A DNA stretch of 64,000 nucleotides from Endozoicomonas montiporae CL-33 (GTDB taxonomy: Bacteria > Pseudomonadota > Gammaproteobacteria > Pseudomonadales > Endozoicomonadaceae): positions 3,609,215 through 3,673,214 of the forward strand of contig NZ_CP013251.1 of NCBI RefSeq assembly GCF_001583435.1, given 5' to 3'. Numbering within the stretch: the first letter of the stretch is position 1; every line of letters begins with the position of its first letter. The notes under the pieces were generated by a model. That model saw nothing but the letters and a program-made list of their open reading frames with translations, did no database searches and was not told the origin of the DNA. This document shows, piece after piece, positions 45,715-55,129 of the stretch. The translations under genes were made by a program, and so were the position numbers.

Positions 45715-48700
45715 TTAATAATCCACGCTTCTCTCTACACTAACGCCACACTTTTTACAATGTTTCTCAAGTGTATCTTTAGCTTCAATCACCTCTGCCC
45801 ATTTATATTCAGGCATATTGTATTGGTTTAACTGGCTGATTTTTTCCAGCAATTTTTTCGCCTTAACACAATATGGCTGGATAGGAGTAGGATCGAGTTC
45901 AAGCCCTTCCCTCATTGCTTTCATAGCATGAAATGAGTTTTTCCAGCCTTCATAAGTTTTAACAATTGGGAATGCTTCCACCAACAATGGAGTAACGTGC
46001 TCATAGGTATACAACATTCCTTCAAGGCGGGCTAAACGAAATTTAGCCTTGCTGGCTTTACTATTACGTTTAGCAACGATCTCCTCCAGTGGTCTATGCC
46101 CGAGAATAACTTCGTTGTCTGAAATATCATTGGCATAGTGCTTTTTATACATGACAACAAGATCATTGATCAGCCTGATGACTCTCTGGTATTCCTCATC
46201 GACAAGTTCTTCTATCGTGTCGTGAAGCCATACAGAAACTGGATTGTCACTCAACCTCTCCTGTAATGCTTGTAGAGAAACAAACCCTTCAAAGTCAGAA
46301 GAAATGTAGCCTTTGTCTTTTAGAGGAAGAAGATAAACCGTCGTTCCTATCATTTTCGCCTGATCTACAACAGCAACCCGATTAAACAAAACATTCATTC
46401 CATCCAGAAAGCGCATAGTGACAGGCAATTCATTAGCATCTTTGAAACGGCTGGTTTTTCTGCTTTCTACTTTCTGGAATGCTATTGCTTTAAGCCGCTC
46501 AGCAATCACCCTGTCAATGCCCTTCCAACTTTCAGGCGGCTCCAGCCCTTGCAACTTCAATACATCTTTGCTGTGAAAAAGCGGTAATCCAACGTCTGCA
46601 GTATTACTTCTCTTCGCTCCGTACATGGCAACCCAAATATTTTGCCTGATACGTTCAATAACAACCTCTTTCCATGGTATTCCTGAGTCGATATCACGCA
46701 TTGCAGAAGCCAGCTCATCCAATACCGGTCTGACATTGCTCTTTTGCTTTATTCTGGCCAGCCGCGCAGCAACATCTGTTTCCAACTCATCTTCGATAAC
46801 TGTTTGCTTAGTCACAGGGATATCAGTACGAGGAATAGCAGCAATTTCATTTAGAGAGTTGACCGAACCTTTCACTGATGAATCATCGCCGGTTTCCAGT
46901 GACGAGTCTATCGAGCTAAGACTGGACTTGTGGGTTTGTTTTGCAAGAGTTTCAGCTGACCCAGCCTGATCGTACTGCCCTGAGTGCTCCAACCCTGAAT
47001 CCTCATACTCTGACACTAATTTTTCTCTTTCAGGCTGTGGCTTTCTACCCTCAATGCTGCTGTCAGAATCAGATAACGACTCTTCATTGACTCTATTTTC
47101 CACTACAGTGTTGGAGATTGCCTCAAACTCTGCTTTTTCTACAGTGTACTCGGGCTGGACAGACACAACTTCAACCATTTGTTTCTTGTCATCATGCTCA
47201 GGATCAATAACTGCGATTGCATCACCAGACTCTTCTAGTGTTTTAATCTCCGATTCATCCCGACTCGTCACCTTGTCAGCGTCTTCTGACCCAGCTGTTG
47301 GAGCGAGAGTGAGCACAGTATCTGGCCCAACCATTGATTGATCTAACGTCAGAACTGGTTCAGAGATGACATTTTCATCGTTAACAGCCTCCAACTCCAA
47401 CACCTTCTGGGTTTCCTTAACCCCAGGTTTTGGTTGCGGTTCTTGCTGATAAAGACTTCCAATCCGTTCAACATTTTCTGCTGCAGCGGATTCAGTGTTT
47501 CGCTGACTGAACTGAGTTTTTTTCAAAGGAGCTATCTTTTGAATGGGTACTCTGGGTTTAACCATCAAGTCGTCGCGCTCTCTTTGCGTTATGGCTGCCT
47601 TAACCAACGTCACCAGATTAAACGATGACTTTTGTTTTAAGCTGTGCAACCAGTATGGAAATACCTTTCGAGGTTTCATCAACTGAAGAGCAGCAACGCT
47701 CGGCAAGCGTGACTTAACGCGAGGCACCGGATCAACCGCTAAAGTTATTTTTGCAGCAGGCTCAACAGGCAGCACTTTGGAAACCGTACCAGAAGCAGGC
47801 GCACCAGAACTTTTCTCGCCTGAAACAGGCATTCTCTTGCCCGCCATATGAACCGCCTTGCCAGCCATTATCATGGATGCCTGCACAAACAACGCTCTGT
47901 AAAGATGGTCGTAATAAAAAGCCTTTTGAGCCTCCATCCGGTTACTGGCTGAATAAGCACCCGCTACCGGTGCGGCAGAGGCCGTTTCCAGAACAGCATG
48001 GCAATAATGTCTGTCGGAAGACGGCTTCTCGATATTGATCAGGTTACCTGGCAGATAATAAACTGCTCCGTTCATAACCACTTCCAGACAACCGCTCTTT
48101 TCGCTGGGCTGAATCAACCAGTCGGACGAATAAGGGTCAGTCTCACACTCTTCAGCATTGCAGGGTTCAGAATTGATGTCTACGACTACGACTCCGTTCT
48201 CATCCTTTCCGTCATAATGACTCAGCCATTTTGTCAAAATTATTATCCAGTCCGGCCCCAACGGTGATTCAAACTGGACATCGTCTGTCCATTCCCCGGT
48301 CAATTCCGGATCTGAATTGTCTGTAATAAAATCAGTGCCATTGACGGGATCACTTTCAAGATTACTTTGAGTTCTGTGCTTTTTGGCATAAGCCCTGGTT
48401 TGCTCATAGGCAGTGATAATATCTTCAAGCCAGAAACGCCCATTGGAAGAGTGAAAATCAACCACAACTTGCCGTCGAGCCCGGTCATTAACAGGGTATA
48501 CCGTCATTCTCAAAGTTTTGGATTCAATGTCATCTGCTTCCGACTGACAGAAAAACCCACTCAGATGGCAACCGTCCGGCACTGGAAAATCAAGCTCCAG
48601 ATACACCTTTTTGCTTCGCAACACTCTGGTCAACTGTTGCACTACATCGCTCTCGCCTGCCGTTTTGCCCGTTACAACCGGGGATACTTCCGGCAAGGGC

Positions 48701-49239
48701 ACAATTCGATAGAACAAGCGATGTTCGCTGAAATCATAAACTCGCTGAATATGAAGAGAAGGATAACCGGAAATCACCGTTGCTATCAGTTGAATAACAT
48801 ACCGGTTTTCGTCTTCGCCCAGTTGAGAAAAGCGATAAGATCTGGAAAACAGATCCAGATAAAAAGGCACCATTGAGCGGAGAGACTGCAGGAACATCGT
48901 ACCATAGGCGACCCTTGCCGGGCTGAGCTTTGATGACAGCCAGTTCGGGAAAACAGCGTAAGACAGCCCGCCCACCAGCACAGAAGCCAGCGTCATCCTG
49001 AATGACGCCTCAGCGCTGTTAATTAAAGAAGACAGATAGGGTGCATGATAAGCCTCGGCCTCCGATGAATAAGATTGATCGTAGTAAGACTGTACTCCAC
49101 TACCATCAAAGCCCAATGTTCCAAATGGAAGGTCGTGAAAGCGCTGGTCACCAGCACAAGACTGCCTGTTGGAACACAACAGCAAGGCGCTGAGAAAAAA
49201 AACTCTCAGGATAAATTTCGTATTATTTGTCACTCTCAT
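45715..49239 (-). CDS. large exported protein of unknown function
   Basis: An open frame of 1174 residues. A Sec signal peptide (NTKFILRVFFLSALLLCS, cleaved after about residue 30) is followed by three parts: about 30-520, mixed alpha/beta with possible hydrophobic segments (FRMTLASVLVGGLSYAVF) and several cysteines; about 580-830, disordered and Ser/Glu/Asp-rich; about 835-1174, helical with a cysteine pair near the end (CKKCG). I start at ATG 49239, not the preceding TTG. No domain is recognised. The gene lies against the cco genes, splitting ccoNOQP from ccoGHIS. Its size and style suggest an accessory, host-associated factor. Confidence 0.8.
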   Translation of the reverse strand: MRVTNNTKFILRVFFLSALLLCSNRQSCAGDQRFHDLPFGTLGFDGSGVQSYYDQSYSSEAEAYHAPYLSSLINSAEASFRMTLASVLVGGLSYAVFPNWLSSKLSPARVAYGTMFLQSLRSMVPFYLDLFSRSYRFSQLGEDENRYVIQLIATVISGYPSLHIQRVYDFSEHRLFYRIVPLPEVSPVVTGKTAGESDVVQQLTRVLRSKKVYLELDFPVPDGCHLSGFFCQSEADDIESKTLRMTVYPVNDRARRQVVVDFHSSNGRFWLEDIITAYEQTRAYAKKHRTQSNLESDPVNGTDFITDNSDPELTGEWTDDVQFESPLGPDWIIILTKWLSHYDGKDENGVVVVDINSEPCNAEECETDPYSSDWLIQPSEKSGCLEVVMNGAVYYLPGNLINIEKPSSDRHYCHAVLETASAAPVAGAYSASNRMEAQKAFYYDHLYRALFVQASMIMAGKAVHMAGKRMPVSGEKSSGAPASGTVSKVLPVEPAAKITLAVDPVPRVKSRLPSVAALQLMKPRKVFPYWLHSLKQKSSFNLVTLVKAAITQRERDDLMVKPRVPIQKIAPLKKTQFSQRNTESAAAENVERIGSLYQQEPQPKPGVKETQKVLELEAVNDENVISEPVLTLDQSMVGPDTVLTLAPTAGSEDADKVTSRDESEIKTLEESGDAIAVIDPEHDDKKQMVEVVSVQPEYTVEKAEFEAISNTVVENRVNEESLSDSDSSIEGRKPQPEREKLVSEYEDSGLEHSGQYDQAGSAETLAKQTHKSSLSSIDSSLETGDDSSVKGSVNSLNEIAAIPRTDIPVTKQTVIEDELETDVAARLARIKQKSNVRPVLDELASAMRDIDSGIPWKEVVIERIRQNIWVAMYGAKRSNTADVGLPLFHSKDVLKLQGLEPPESWKGIDRVIAERLKAIAFQKVESRKTSRFKDANELPVTMRFLDGMNVLFNRVAVVDQAKMIGTTVYLLPLKDKGYISSDFEGFVSLQALQERLSDNPVSVWLHDTIEELVDEEYQRVIRLINDLVVMYKKHYANDISDNEVILGHRPLEEIVAKRNSKASKAKFRLARLEGMLYTYEHVTPLLVEAFPIVKTYEGWKNSFHAMKAMREGLELDPTPIQPYCVKAKKLLEKISQLNQYNMPEYKWAEVIEAKDTLEKHCKKCGVSVERSVDY

Positions 49240-49374
49240 CAAAGCTATTTATTTGAAAGACGGGTAATATAGACCATCGAAAATCTGGATAGTTTTTTCA
49301 AATAACACCTGAAAGCCTGTATCTAATTCGACGCAGCAACAAAAGAAATCCAAAAAAGCGGTGTTTTTAGCGCA

Positions 49375-50850
49375 ATGAAAAAAAATCAGCCCGGCGAAAA
49401 TCTCGACAAACCATCCAACAATCAGCTCAGCAAGCAGCTCAGCAAGCAGCTCAGCAAGCAGCTCAGCCATCAACCCAACGAGCAGCCTGAACTGATTGAC
49501 CTGTACCAAAAGCCAGACCCCATCTACACGCGCAGCTTTACCGGCTTTTTCCGCAATCTCAGGCTACTGGGCGCAGGGCTGCTGATATTACTGTACTTTG
49601 GTACGGTTTGGGTTGAAATCAGTGGGCAACAACTGGTGCTGTTTGACCTGCCGGAAAGGAAATTCCATCTGTTTGGCACTACCTTCTGGCCTCAGGACTT
49701 TATCTTGCTGTCCTGGCTGCTGATTATCTGCGCCTTTGGCTTATTCGCTATTACCGTGTTTGCTGGCCGAATATGGTGCGGCTACACCTGTCCGCAAAGC
49801 GTCTTCACCTGGATTTTTATGTGGATTGAACGTTTCACAGAAGGTGAGCGAAACCGGCGCATGAAGCTGGATCAGCAGCCCATGTCTGGCAACAAGCTGC
49901 TGCGAAAACTGGCAAAGCATACTCTCTGGCTGCTGGTTGCACTGGCCACCGGCCTGACATTCGTCGGCTACTTTACCCCCATCCGGCAGCTGGTAGTCGA
50001 TATCACCGCTTGGCAGGTTCATCCCTGGGCCGTATTCTGGATTGCCTTTTTTACACTCGCCACCTATGGCAATGCTGGCTGGTTGCGGGAGCAGGTGTGC
50101 CTGCTGATATGTCCTTATGCCCGTTTTCAGAGCGTCATGTTTGATAATGACACACTGGTGGTCGCCTACGACGAGAAGCGCGGTGAAGCCAGAGGTTCAA
50201 GAAAACGCAACAGTGATTATAGAGAAGAAGGACTCGGTGACTGCATCGATTGTCAGGTCTGTGTTCAGGTCTGTCCAACCGGAATTGATATCCGGGACGG
50301 CCTGCAGATTGGCTGCATTGGTTGTGCAGCCTGCATCGATGCCTGCGACAGCATTATGGACAAAATGGGTTATGAGCCCGGACTGGTGCGTTATACCACC
50401 GAAAACCAGCTGGCGGGCCAATCCCGCCACTGGTTCCGTCCCCGTCTGGTGGGTTATGCCAGTGCCTTACTGGTCATGGTCGGATTGTTTCTCTGGACTC
50501 TAGCTCACCGCTCGCCGTTTGAATTTGAAGTATTAAGAGATCGCAATGTTCTGTATCGCACACTGCCGGACGGGCGCATTGAAAACATCTTTACCCTGAA
50601 GGTGGCTAACAAGACCGACCGAAATCAGACACTAACTCTCAGCTTCACGGGCATTAACGACTTACAATCCGGCAGTTCGCCTACCTTTGTCGTAGACTCC
50701 GGGGAAGTGGCAGAACAGGTCATCCGGCTATCAGCGCCTGTTAATGAATTAACAAGCCCCAGTCAGGATATTGAATTTACGCTGACGAGCCAGCAGCCCG
50801 ATTCGGTTTCGGTCAGTTCTGGCAGCCGGTTCGTTGCACCGTTAAAATAG
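49375..50850 (+). CDS. ccoG: cytochrome c oxidase maturation protein CcoG
   Basis: Polytopic ferredoxin-like protein that reduces copper during cbb3 assembly. After the membrane helices come WCGYTCPQ and VCLLICPYARFQ, and a 4Fe-4S pair in CIDCQVCVQVCP and CIGCAACIDACD. The C-terminal 130 residues form an Ig-like domain. The N-terminal 40 residues hold a Gln/Ser/Lys tandem repeat (see repeat entry). The ATG has no strong ribosome site. First gene of ccoG-H-I-S. Confidence 0.93.
   Translation: MKKNQPGENLDKPSNNQLSKQLSKQLSKQLSHQPNEQPELIDLYQKPDPIYTRSFTGFFRNLRLLGAGLLILLYFGTVWVEISGQQLVLFDLPERKFHLFGTTFWPQDFILLSWLLIICAFGLFAITVFAGRIWCGYTCPQSVFTWIFMWIERFTEGERNRRMKLDQQPMSGNKLLRKLAKHTLWLLVALATGLTFVGYFTPIRQLVVDITAWQVHPWAVFWIAFFTLATYGNAGWLREQVCLLICPYARFQSVMFDNDTLVVAYDEKRGEARGSRKRNSDYREEGLGDCIDCQVCVQVCPTGIDIRDGLQIGCIGCAACIDACDSIMDKMGYEPGLVRYTTENQLAGQSRHWFRPRLVGYASALLVMVGLFLWTLAHRSPFEFEVLRDRNVLYRTLPDGRIENIFTLKVANKTDRNQTLTLSFTGINDLQSGSSPTFVVDSGEVAEQVIRLSAPVNELTSPSQDIEFTLTSQQPDSVSVSSGSRFVAPLK
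49427..49468 (+). repeat. 12-bp tandem repeat inside ccoG
   Basis: AGCAAGCAGCTC occurs in three clean copies with partial flanking copies, encoding QLSKQLSKQLSKQLS in the cytoplasmic N-terminus. In-frame copy-number change would alter length without loss of function. Confidence 0.8.
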
Positions 50851-50900
50851 CCGTTCACTCATCATAAAAAGAACAACATTCGGACAAGAGGAAGCAGTAC

Positions 50901-51455
50901 ATGACCCATCCGGTGAATCAAGAACCTTTTACCCCCTGGTACAGGGAACCCTGGGTCTGGGCGATTCTCGGACTGCTGATGACCACGTTCATCTGGGGCA
51001 GTTACCGGATTTACTATGCCTTCAAGATTCAGGACAGCGTGGTGGTGGATGACTATTACAAAAGCGGTAAAGCCATTAATCAGGATCTGACCCGGGATCA
51101 GAATGCCCGCGATCTGAACATCGCTGCCCGGCTCTATATTGATGACCTGATGGGTGAAGTACGGGTAACCCTTCAGGGCGATGCTGAAGAGTGGCCTGAG
51201 TCCCTGAAACTTAGCCTGCTCTCCCCTACCTTTGCAGACCGGGACAATATCATCACCCTGCAACGCAGCATCAGCCGCGATTCAGGCGTCGTTTACGTCG
51301 GCCAGACCGACCATAACCCGTCCGGCAAAACCTATATTCAGCTGGAAACCATGGACGAACTGATTCCGGAAGTCGGTTATGAAACCGGCTGGCGCCTGAA
51401 CCAGGCCCATACCCTTGAGCCCGGAGCAACGCTTAAACTGCAAACGCATCCTTGA
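50901..51455 (+). CDS. ccoH: CcoH/FixH-type cbb3 assembly protein
   Basis: A 184-residue membrane-anchored protein that stabilises the assembling oxidase. One helix (WAILGLLMTTFIWGSYRIYY, residues 20-39) is followed by VVDDYYKSGKAINQDL, the FixH signature, and a beta-rich periplasmic domain. AGAGGAAG lies upstream of the ATG. Sits between ccoG and ccoI as in other cco clusters. Confidence 0.88.
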   Translation: MTHPVNQEPFTPWYREPWVWAILGLLMTTFIWGSYRIYYAFKIQDSVVVDDYYKSGKAINQDLTRDQNARDLNIAARLYIDDLMGEVRVTLQGDAEEWPESLKLSLLSPTFADRDNIITLQRSISRDSGVVYVGQTDHNPSGKTYIQLETMDELIPEVGYETGWRLNQAHTLEPGATLKLQTHP

Positions 51456-51472
51456 TGCAAGGGGAGTGAAAC

Positions 51473-53953
51473 ATGAGTAAGGAGCATCATCACTGCTTTC
51501 ACTGCCATCTGCCTATTCCGGGTGAACCGCCGTTTCACACCGAAATCGAAGGAATACAACAACCCATGTGCTGCCCCGGCTGCAAGGCTGTGGCAGAGGC
51601 TATTATTGCCGGAGGTCTGGACAATTATTATCAGCATCGTACCGATCCCGGCTTGCAAGCGGGCACCATCACCCAACGGCTTCAGGAAGAACTGCTGATC
51701 TATGACCGGGACGATATTCAGAAAGAGTTTGTTCTCTCAAAAGACGCCTCTCTGAAACAAGCCTCCCTGTTAATTGAAGGCATTACCTGTGCCGCCTGCA
51801 TCTGGCTGTTGGAAAATCACATCGGCTCGCTAAAAGGGGTAGACCTGATCAGCGTTAACCTCAGTACGCATGAAGCACAGGTCGTATGGAGCCCTGAACA
51901 GATTCCCCTGAGTACCATCCTGCTGCATATTCACCGTATTGGTTACAAAGCTCACCCTTGGCGCGCAGACAGACAGGAAGCCTTATTAAAAGAAGAAAAC
52001 CGTCGTTTTATTAGACGACTGGCACTGGCAGGCATTGGCACCATGCAGGTGATGATGTATGCCGTTGCCCTGTATTCGGGCGCCATCACCAATGATATGA
52101 GTGACCCTTACCGGGATTTTATTCGTTACATCAGTGCGATTGTAGCAACCCCTGTCATCTTTTATTCCGCCGCGCCTTTTTTTAAAGCCGCTCTGCGAGA
52201 CCTGAGAGTCCGTCACCTGAGCATGGATGTGCCTGTCTCTATTGCCATCGGCGGTGCCTATGTGGCCAGCCTGTGGGCAACACTTAATGGCAGAGGTGAA
52301 GTCTATTTTGACTCGGTATCCATGTTCACCTTTTTTCTTCTGACCGGACGCTACCTTGAACTGCGGGCAAGGCATGCCACGTCAAGAGCTGCAAGAGCCT
52401 TGCAGAACCTGCTACCTTCAAGCTGCCTAAAGCAGGTCGGCGAAGAATACGTCAGAGTACCGGTCGCAGAATTACAGAAAAGCGACTTAGTACGTGTATT
52501 ACCCGGCGACTCAATACCTGCCGATGGCATTATTACCCTTGGTTCCAGCCGTTTTGACGAATCCATGCTGACCGGTGAAAACCGTCCGGTGCCTCACTCA
52601 CTTGGAGACACAGTGATCGGCGGCAGTCTTAATGTCGAAAACGCCATCGACTTTAAGGTAACGCAAGTAGGCGCCGAAACCCGCATGTCCGCCATTATGC
52701 AACTGCTCAACCATGCCCGACATGAAAAGCCAGCCATTGCCAGAATGGCTGACCGGGTAGCAGCATGGTTTGTCGCTTCAGTACTGATTGTGGCAACCAC
52801 TGTTTACTGGTACTGGTCGGGCGTTGCTCCCGAAGACGCGTTCTGGATCACATTATCGGTACTGGTGGTCACCTGCCCCTGTGCACTGTCGCTGGCTACT
52901 CCTACGGCATTAACCGCAGCCACCGGCCACCTGCATCAACTCGGTTTTCTGATCACCCGGGGACATGTGCTGGAAGGTCTGGAAAAGATTAACCACGTCG
53001 TTTTTGACAAAACCGGAACCCTGACCAGAGGTAATATTGAACTGGCTGAGGTAAGAATGATCAGCCCGGATCATTCAAAGACAGATGTGCTTCAGATTGC
53101 CGCCGCACTGGAAGCGCATTCAGAACACCCTATTGCTAAAGCCTTTCGCAGTCGCACCTCGGCAATGCCCGCTGAGCAAGTGAGAACTCACACCGGACAG
53201 GGGGTAGAAGGTGTCGTTAATGACACTCTGTATCGAATCGGCAGAGCTGATTTCTGTCTGGCTGGACATAGCCCCGCAGCGCCAGAAGGAACAGACCAGT
53301 GGCTGATGTTGAGTCAGCGGAATACGCCTCTTTGCTGGTTCCGTATAAAAGACGACAGCCTACGCTCAGAGGCGGGCAACGTGATCAGTCAGTTGCGGCG
53401 CAGTGGCATAAAAGTGACTTTGCTCAGTGGTGACCAGACAGCCGTCGTTAGCTCGGTTGCAGAACAGTTAAACATCAGCCACTGGCAGGCAGAGGCGAAC
53501 CCGGACGACAAGCTTGACTTTATTAAACGGCAACAGCAAAAAGGTGAGCGAATTCTGATGGTTGGGGATGGTATTAATGATGTACCGGTGTTGGCAGGTG
53601 CCGATATCTCTCTGGCCATGGGCAGTGCTTCCGATCTGGCAAAAACCCACGCTGACGCGGTTCTGTTATCCAACGACTTAAGCCGTTTACTGGATGCCCG
53701 CCAGCTGGCCCGGAAAACACGATCGGTTATTCGACAGAATCTGGCCTGGTCACTGCTCTATAACCTCTCTGCCCTGCCTCTGGCAGCTAGCGGGTTAATT
53801 GCGCCGTGGATGGCTGCAATTGGTATGGCCCTGAGCTCATTATTGGTGGTTGGCAACGCCTTGCGCCTGAGCAAGCAGCCTGCTCCGGAACGGCTTCAGG
53901 GAACCGATCCCCATGACACAACGGCTGTGCATCAATCAGCTATAAGGGCGTAA
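51473..53953 (+). CDS. ccoI: copper-exporting P1B-type ATPase CcoI
   Basis: Delivers copper across the inner membrane for CuB insertion into CcoN. In order: an N-terminal zinc-ribbon-like HCFHCH...CCPGC, an HMA domain with GITCAAC, eight helices with metal site TCPCALSLATP, phosphorylation motif DKTGTLT, HP motif SEHPIAKAF, and hinge GDGINDVPVLAGADIS. 826 residues. GGGGAG precedes the ATG; it follows ccoH by 17 bp. CPC type, therefore Cu(+). Confidence 0.95.
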   Translation: MSKEHHHCFHCHLPIPGEPPFHTEIEGIQQPMCCPGCKAVAEAIIAGGLDNYYQHRTDPGLQAGTITQRLQEELLIYDRDDIQKEFVLSKDASLKQASLLIEGITCAACIWLLENHIGSLKGVDLISVNLSTHEAQVVWSPEQIPLSTILLHIHRIGYKAHPWRADRQEALLKEENRRFIRRLALAGIGTMQVMMYAVALYSGAITNDMSDPYRDFIRYISAIVATPVIFYSAAPFFKAALRDLRVRHLSMDVPVSIAIGGAYVASLWATLNGRGEVYFDSVSMFTFFLLTGRYLELRARHATSRAARALQNLLPSSCLKQVGEEYVRVPVAELQKSDLVRVLPGDSIPADGIITLGSSRFDESMLTGENRPVPHSLGDTVIGGSLNVENAIDFKVTQVGAETRMSAIMQLLNHARHEKPAIARMADRVAAWFVASVLIVATTVYWYWSGVAPEDAFWITLSVLVVTCPCALSLATPTALTAATGHLHQLGFLITRGHVLEGLEKINHVVFDKTGTLTRGNIELAEVRMISPDHSKTDVLQIAAALEAHSEHPIAKAFRSRTSAMPAEQVRTHTGQGVEGVVNDTLYRIGRADFCLAGHSPAAPEGTDQWLMLSQRNTPLCWFRIKDDSLRSEAGNVISQLRRSGIKVTLLSGDQTAVVSSVAEQLNISHWQAEANPDDKLDFIKRQQQKGERILMVGDGINDVPVLAGADISLAMGSASDLAKTHADAVLLSNDLSRLLDARQLARKTRSVIRQNLAWSLLYNLSALPLAASGLIAPWMAAIGMALSSLLVVGNALRLSKQPAPERLQGTDPHDTTAVHQSAIRA

Positions 53954-53955
53954 AC

Positions 53956-54162
53956 ATGGAAAGCCTGTTTATTCTTATTCCTATCGCTGTTCTGTTTATT
54001 GCTCTGGCTATCAAGGTCTTTTTCTGGGCGGTCGATAATGGCCAGTTTGATGATCTGGAAGGCCCTGCTCACAGCATCCTTTTCGAAGATAAAGCAACAA
54101 AAAAGAGCGCTCAGACTGACACATGTCAGAGTAGTGAGAAAGATAACCACTTACAATCCTAA
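53956..54162 (+). CDS. ccoS: cbb3 oxidase assembly protein CcoS
   Basis: A 68-residue single-helix protein needed for haem/copper insertion into CcoN. The N-terminal helix (LFILIPIAVLFIALAIKVFF) is followed by WAVDNGQFDDLEGPAHSILF, the family signature. The ATG is 3 bp after the ccoI stop. The tail is polar. Confidence 0.93.
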   Translation: MESLFILIPIAVLFIALAIKVFFWAVDNGQFDDLEGPAHSILFEDKATKKSAQTDTCQSSEKDNHLQS

Positions 54163-54244
54163 AAGATGCAAAACACATGATATTTCAGAAAAGCTGTTCA
54201 AACAGCTATACCGGCAACAATAACAATACTTCGGAAGTACGGTG

Positions 54245-54964
54245 ATGGAACTTAGCCATACCATGCCTGTTTACCTGACCGCCCTCAGCATCGGACTACT
54301 GGGCAGCGCTCACTGTATTGGTATGTGTGGTGGCATTACTTCCGCGTTAAGCCTGTCGCTGCAAGGAAAAAGTCGCTGGCAGATAACGCTTATGATGCTG
54401 GCCTATCATATAGGCAGAATTGGCAGCTATGCTCTGGCCGGTTTTATTCTGGGCAGCATTGGCTGGTACCTGGGTGATCTCAGTCGCAGTGTACATACAG
54501 CCCTGCGATGGTTTGCCGGCTTTATGCTGGTTGCCATGGGACTTTATATCACCGGATGGTGGCGAGGGCTGATACGACTGGAACAGCTAGGTGGACGGCT
54601 ATGGAAGCATATTCAGCCCCGGGCCAACCGACTGATGCCTGTTTGCAGTCTGCCAAATGCCCTGGCGCTGGGCAGTCTCTGGGGCTGGCTACCCTGTGGA
54701 ATGGTTTACAGCACCCTGATCTGGAGCGCCAGTCAGGGCAACGCCCTGCAGTCTGCATTACTCATGGGCACTTTTGGGCTTGGCACCTTACCCTCTGTGT
54801 TTCTAACCGGCCTGTTTGCCCGACAGTTAACCGGATTGATTCAGTCCGCTATCACCCGTAATCTGGCGGGATTACTGATGGTTCTGTTTGGTATCTGGGC
54901 GATGCCCGGACCTCATCAGAAATGGATCATGTCTTTGCTGACCCTTGCCGGTCACTCCATGTAA
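54245..54964 (+). CDS. SafE/UreH_2-type membrane protein of the cco cluster
   Basis: A 240-residue protein with six predicted helices, the usual gene after ccoS. The N-terminal GLLGSAHCIGMCGGI motif (paired Cys) and PCGMVYSTL in the second half mark the DsbD-like/SafE-type family. A role in copper supply or thiol transfer for cbb3 assembly is inferred from location. ATG 54245 is preferred to GTG 54242; GGAAG lies upstream. Confidence 0.8.
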   Translation: MELSHTMPVYLTALSIGLLGSAHCIGMCGGITSALSLSLQGKSRWQITLMMLAYHIGRIGSYALAGFILGSIGWYLGDLSRSVHTALRWFAGFMLVAMGLYITGWWRGLIRLEQLGGRLWKHIQPRANRLMPVCSLPNALALGSLWGWLPCGMVYSTLIWSASQGNALQSALLMGTFGLGTLPSVFLTGLFARQLTGLIQSAITRNLAGLLMVLFGIWAMPGPHQKWIMSLLTLAGHSM

Positions 54965-55025
54965 ATTCTCCAAACCTGACCCTGATCAAACAATTCACTC
55001 AACTGTAAATTGTGCTACCTACCTA

Positions 55026-55067
55026 TTGACACATGTCAATTATATAAGAACACCCATTAAATAGACT
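55026..55067 (+). promoter_or_regulatory. Fnr-like box and -10 of hemN
   Basis: TTGAC-ACAT-GTCAA (55026-55039), a perfect palindrome differing once per half from TTGAT-N4-ATCAA. A -10-like TAGACT starts 22 bp later (55062-55067), the class II spacing, 63 bp upstream of the hemN start. Confidence 0.65.
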
Positions 55068-55129
55068 GAAAGCCTATTCACAAGGTCGATGACAGACTAA
55101 TGACCTGATAAAAACAATCGAGAATAATT

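Noticed and set aside
54116..54129. CTGAC-ACAT-GTCAG palindrome, similar to the hemN box
   Set aside because: It lies inside ccoS coding sequence and lacks the TTGAT/ATCAA core bases needed by Fnr.
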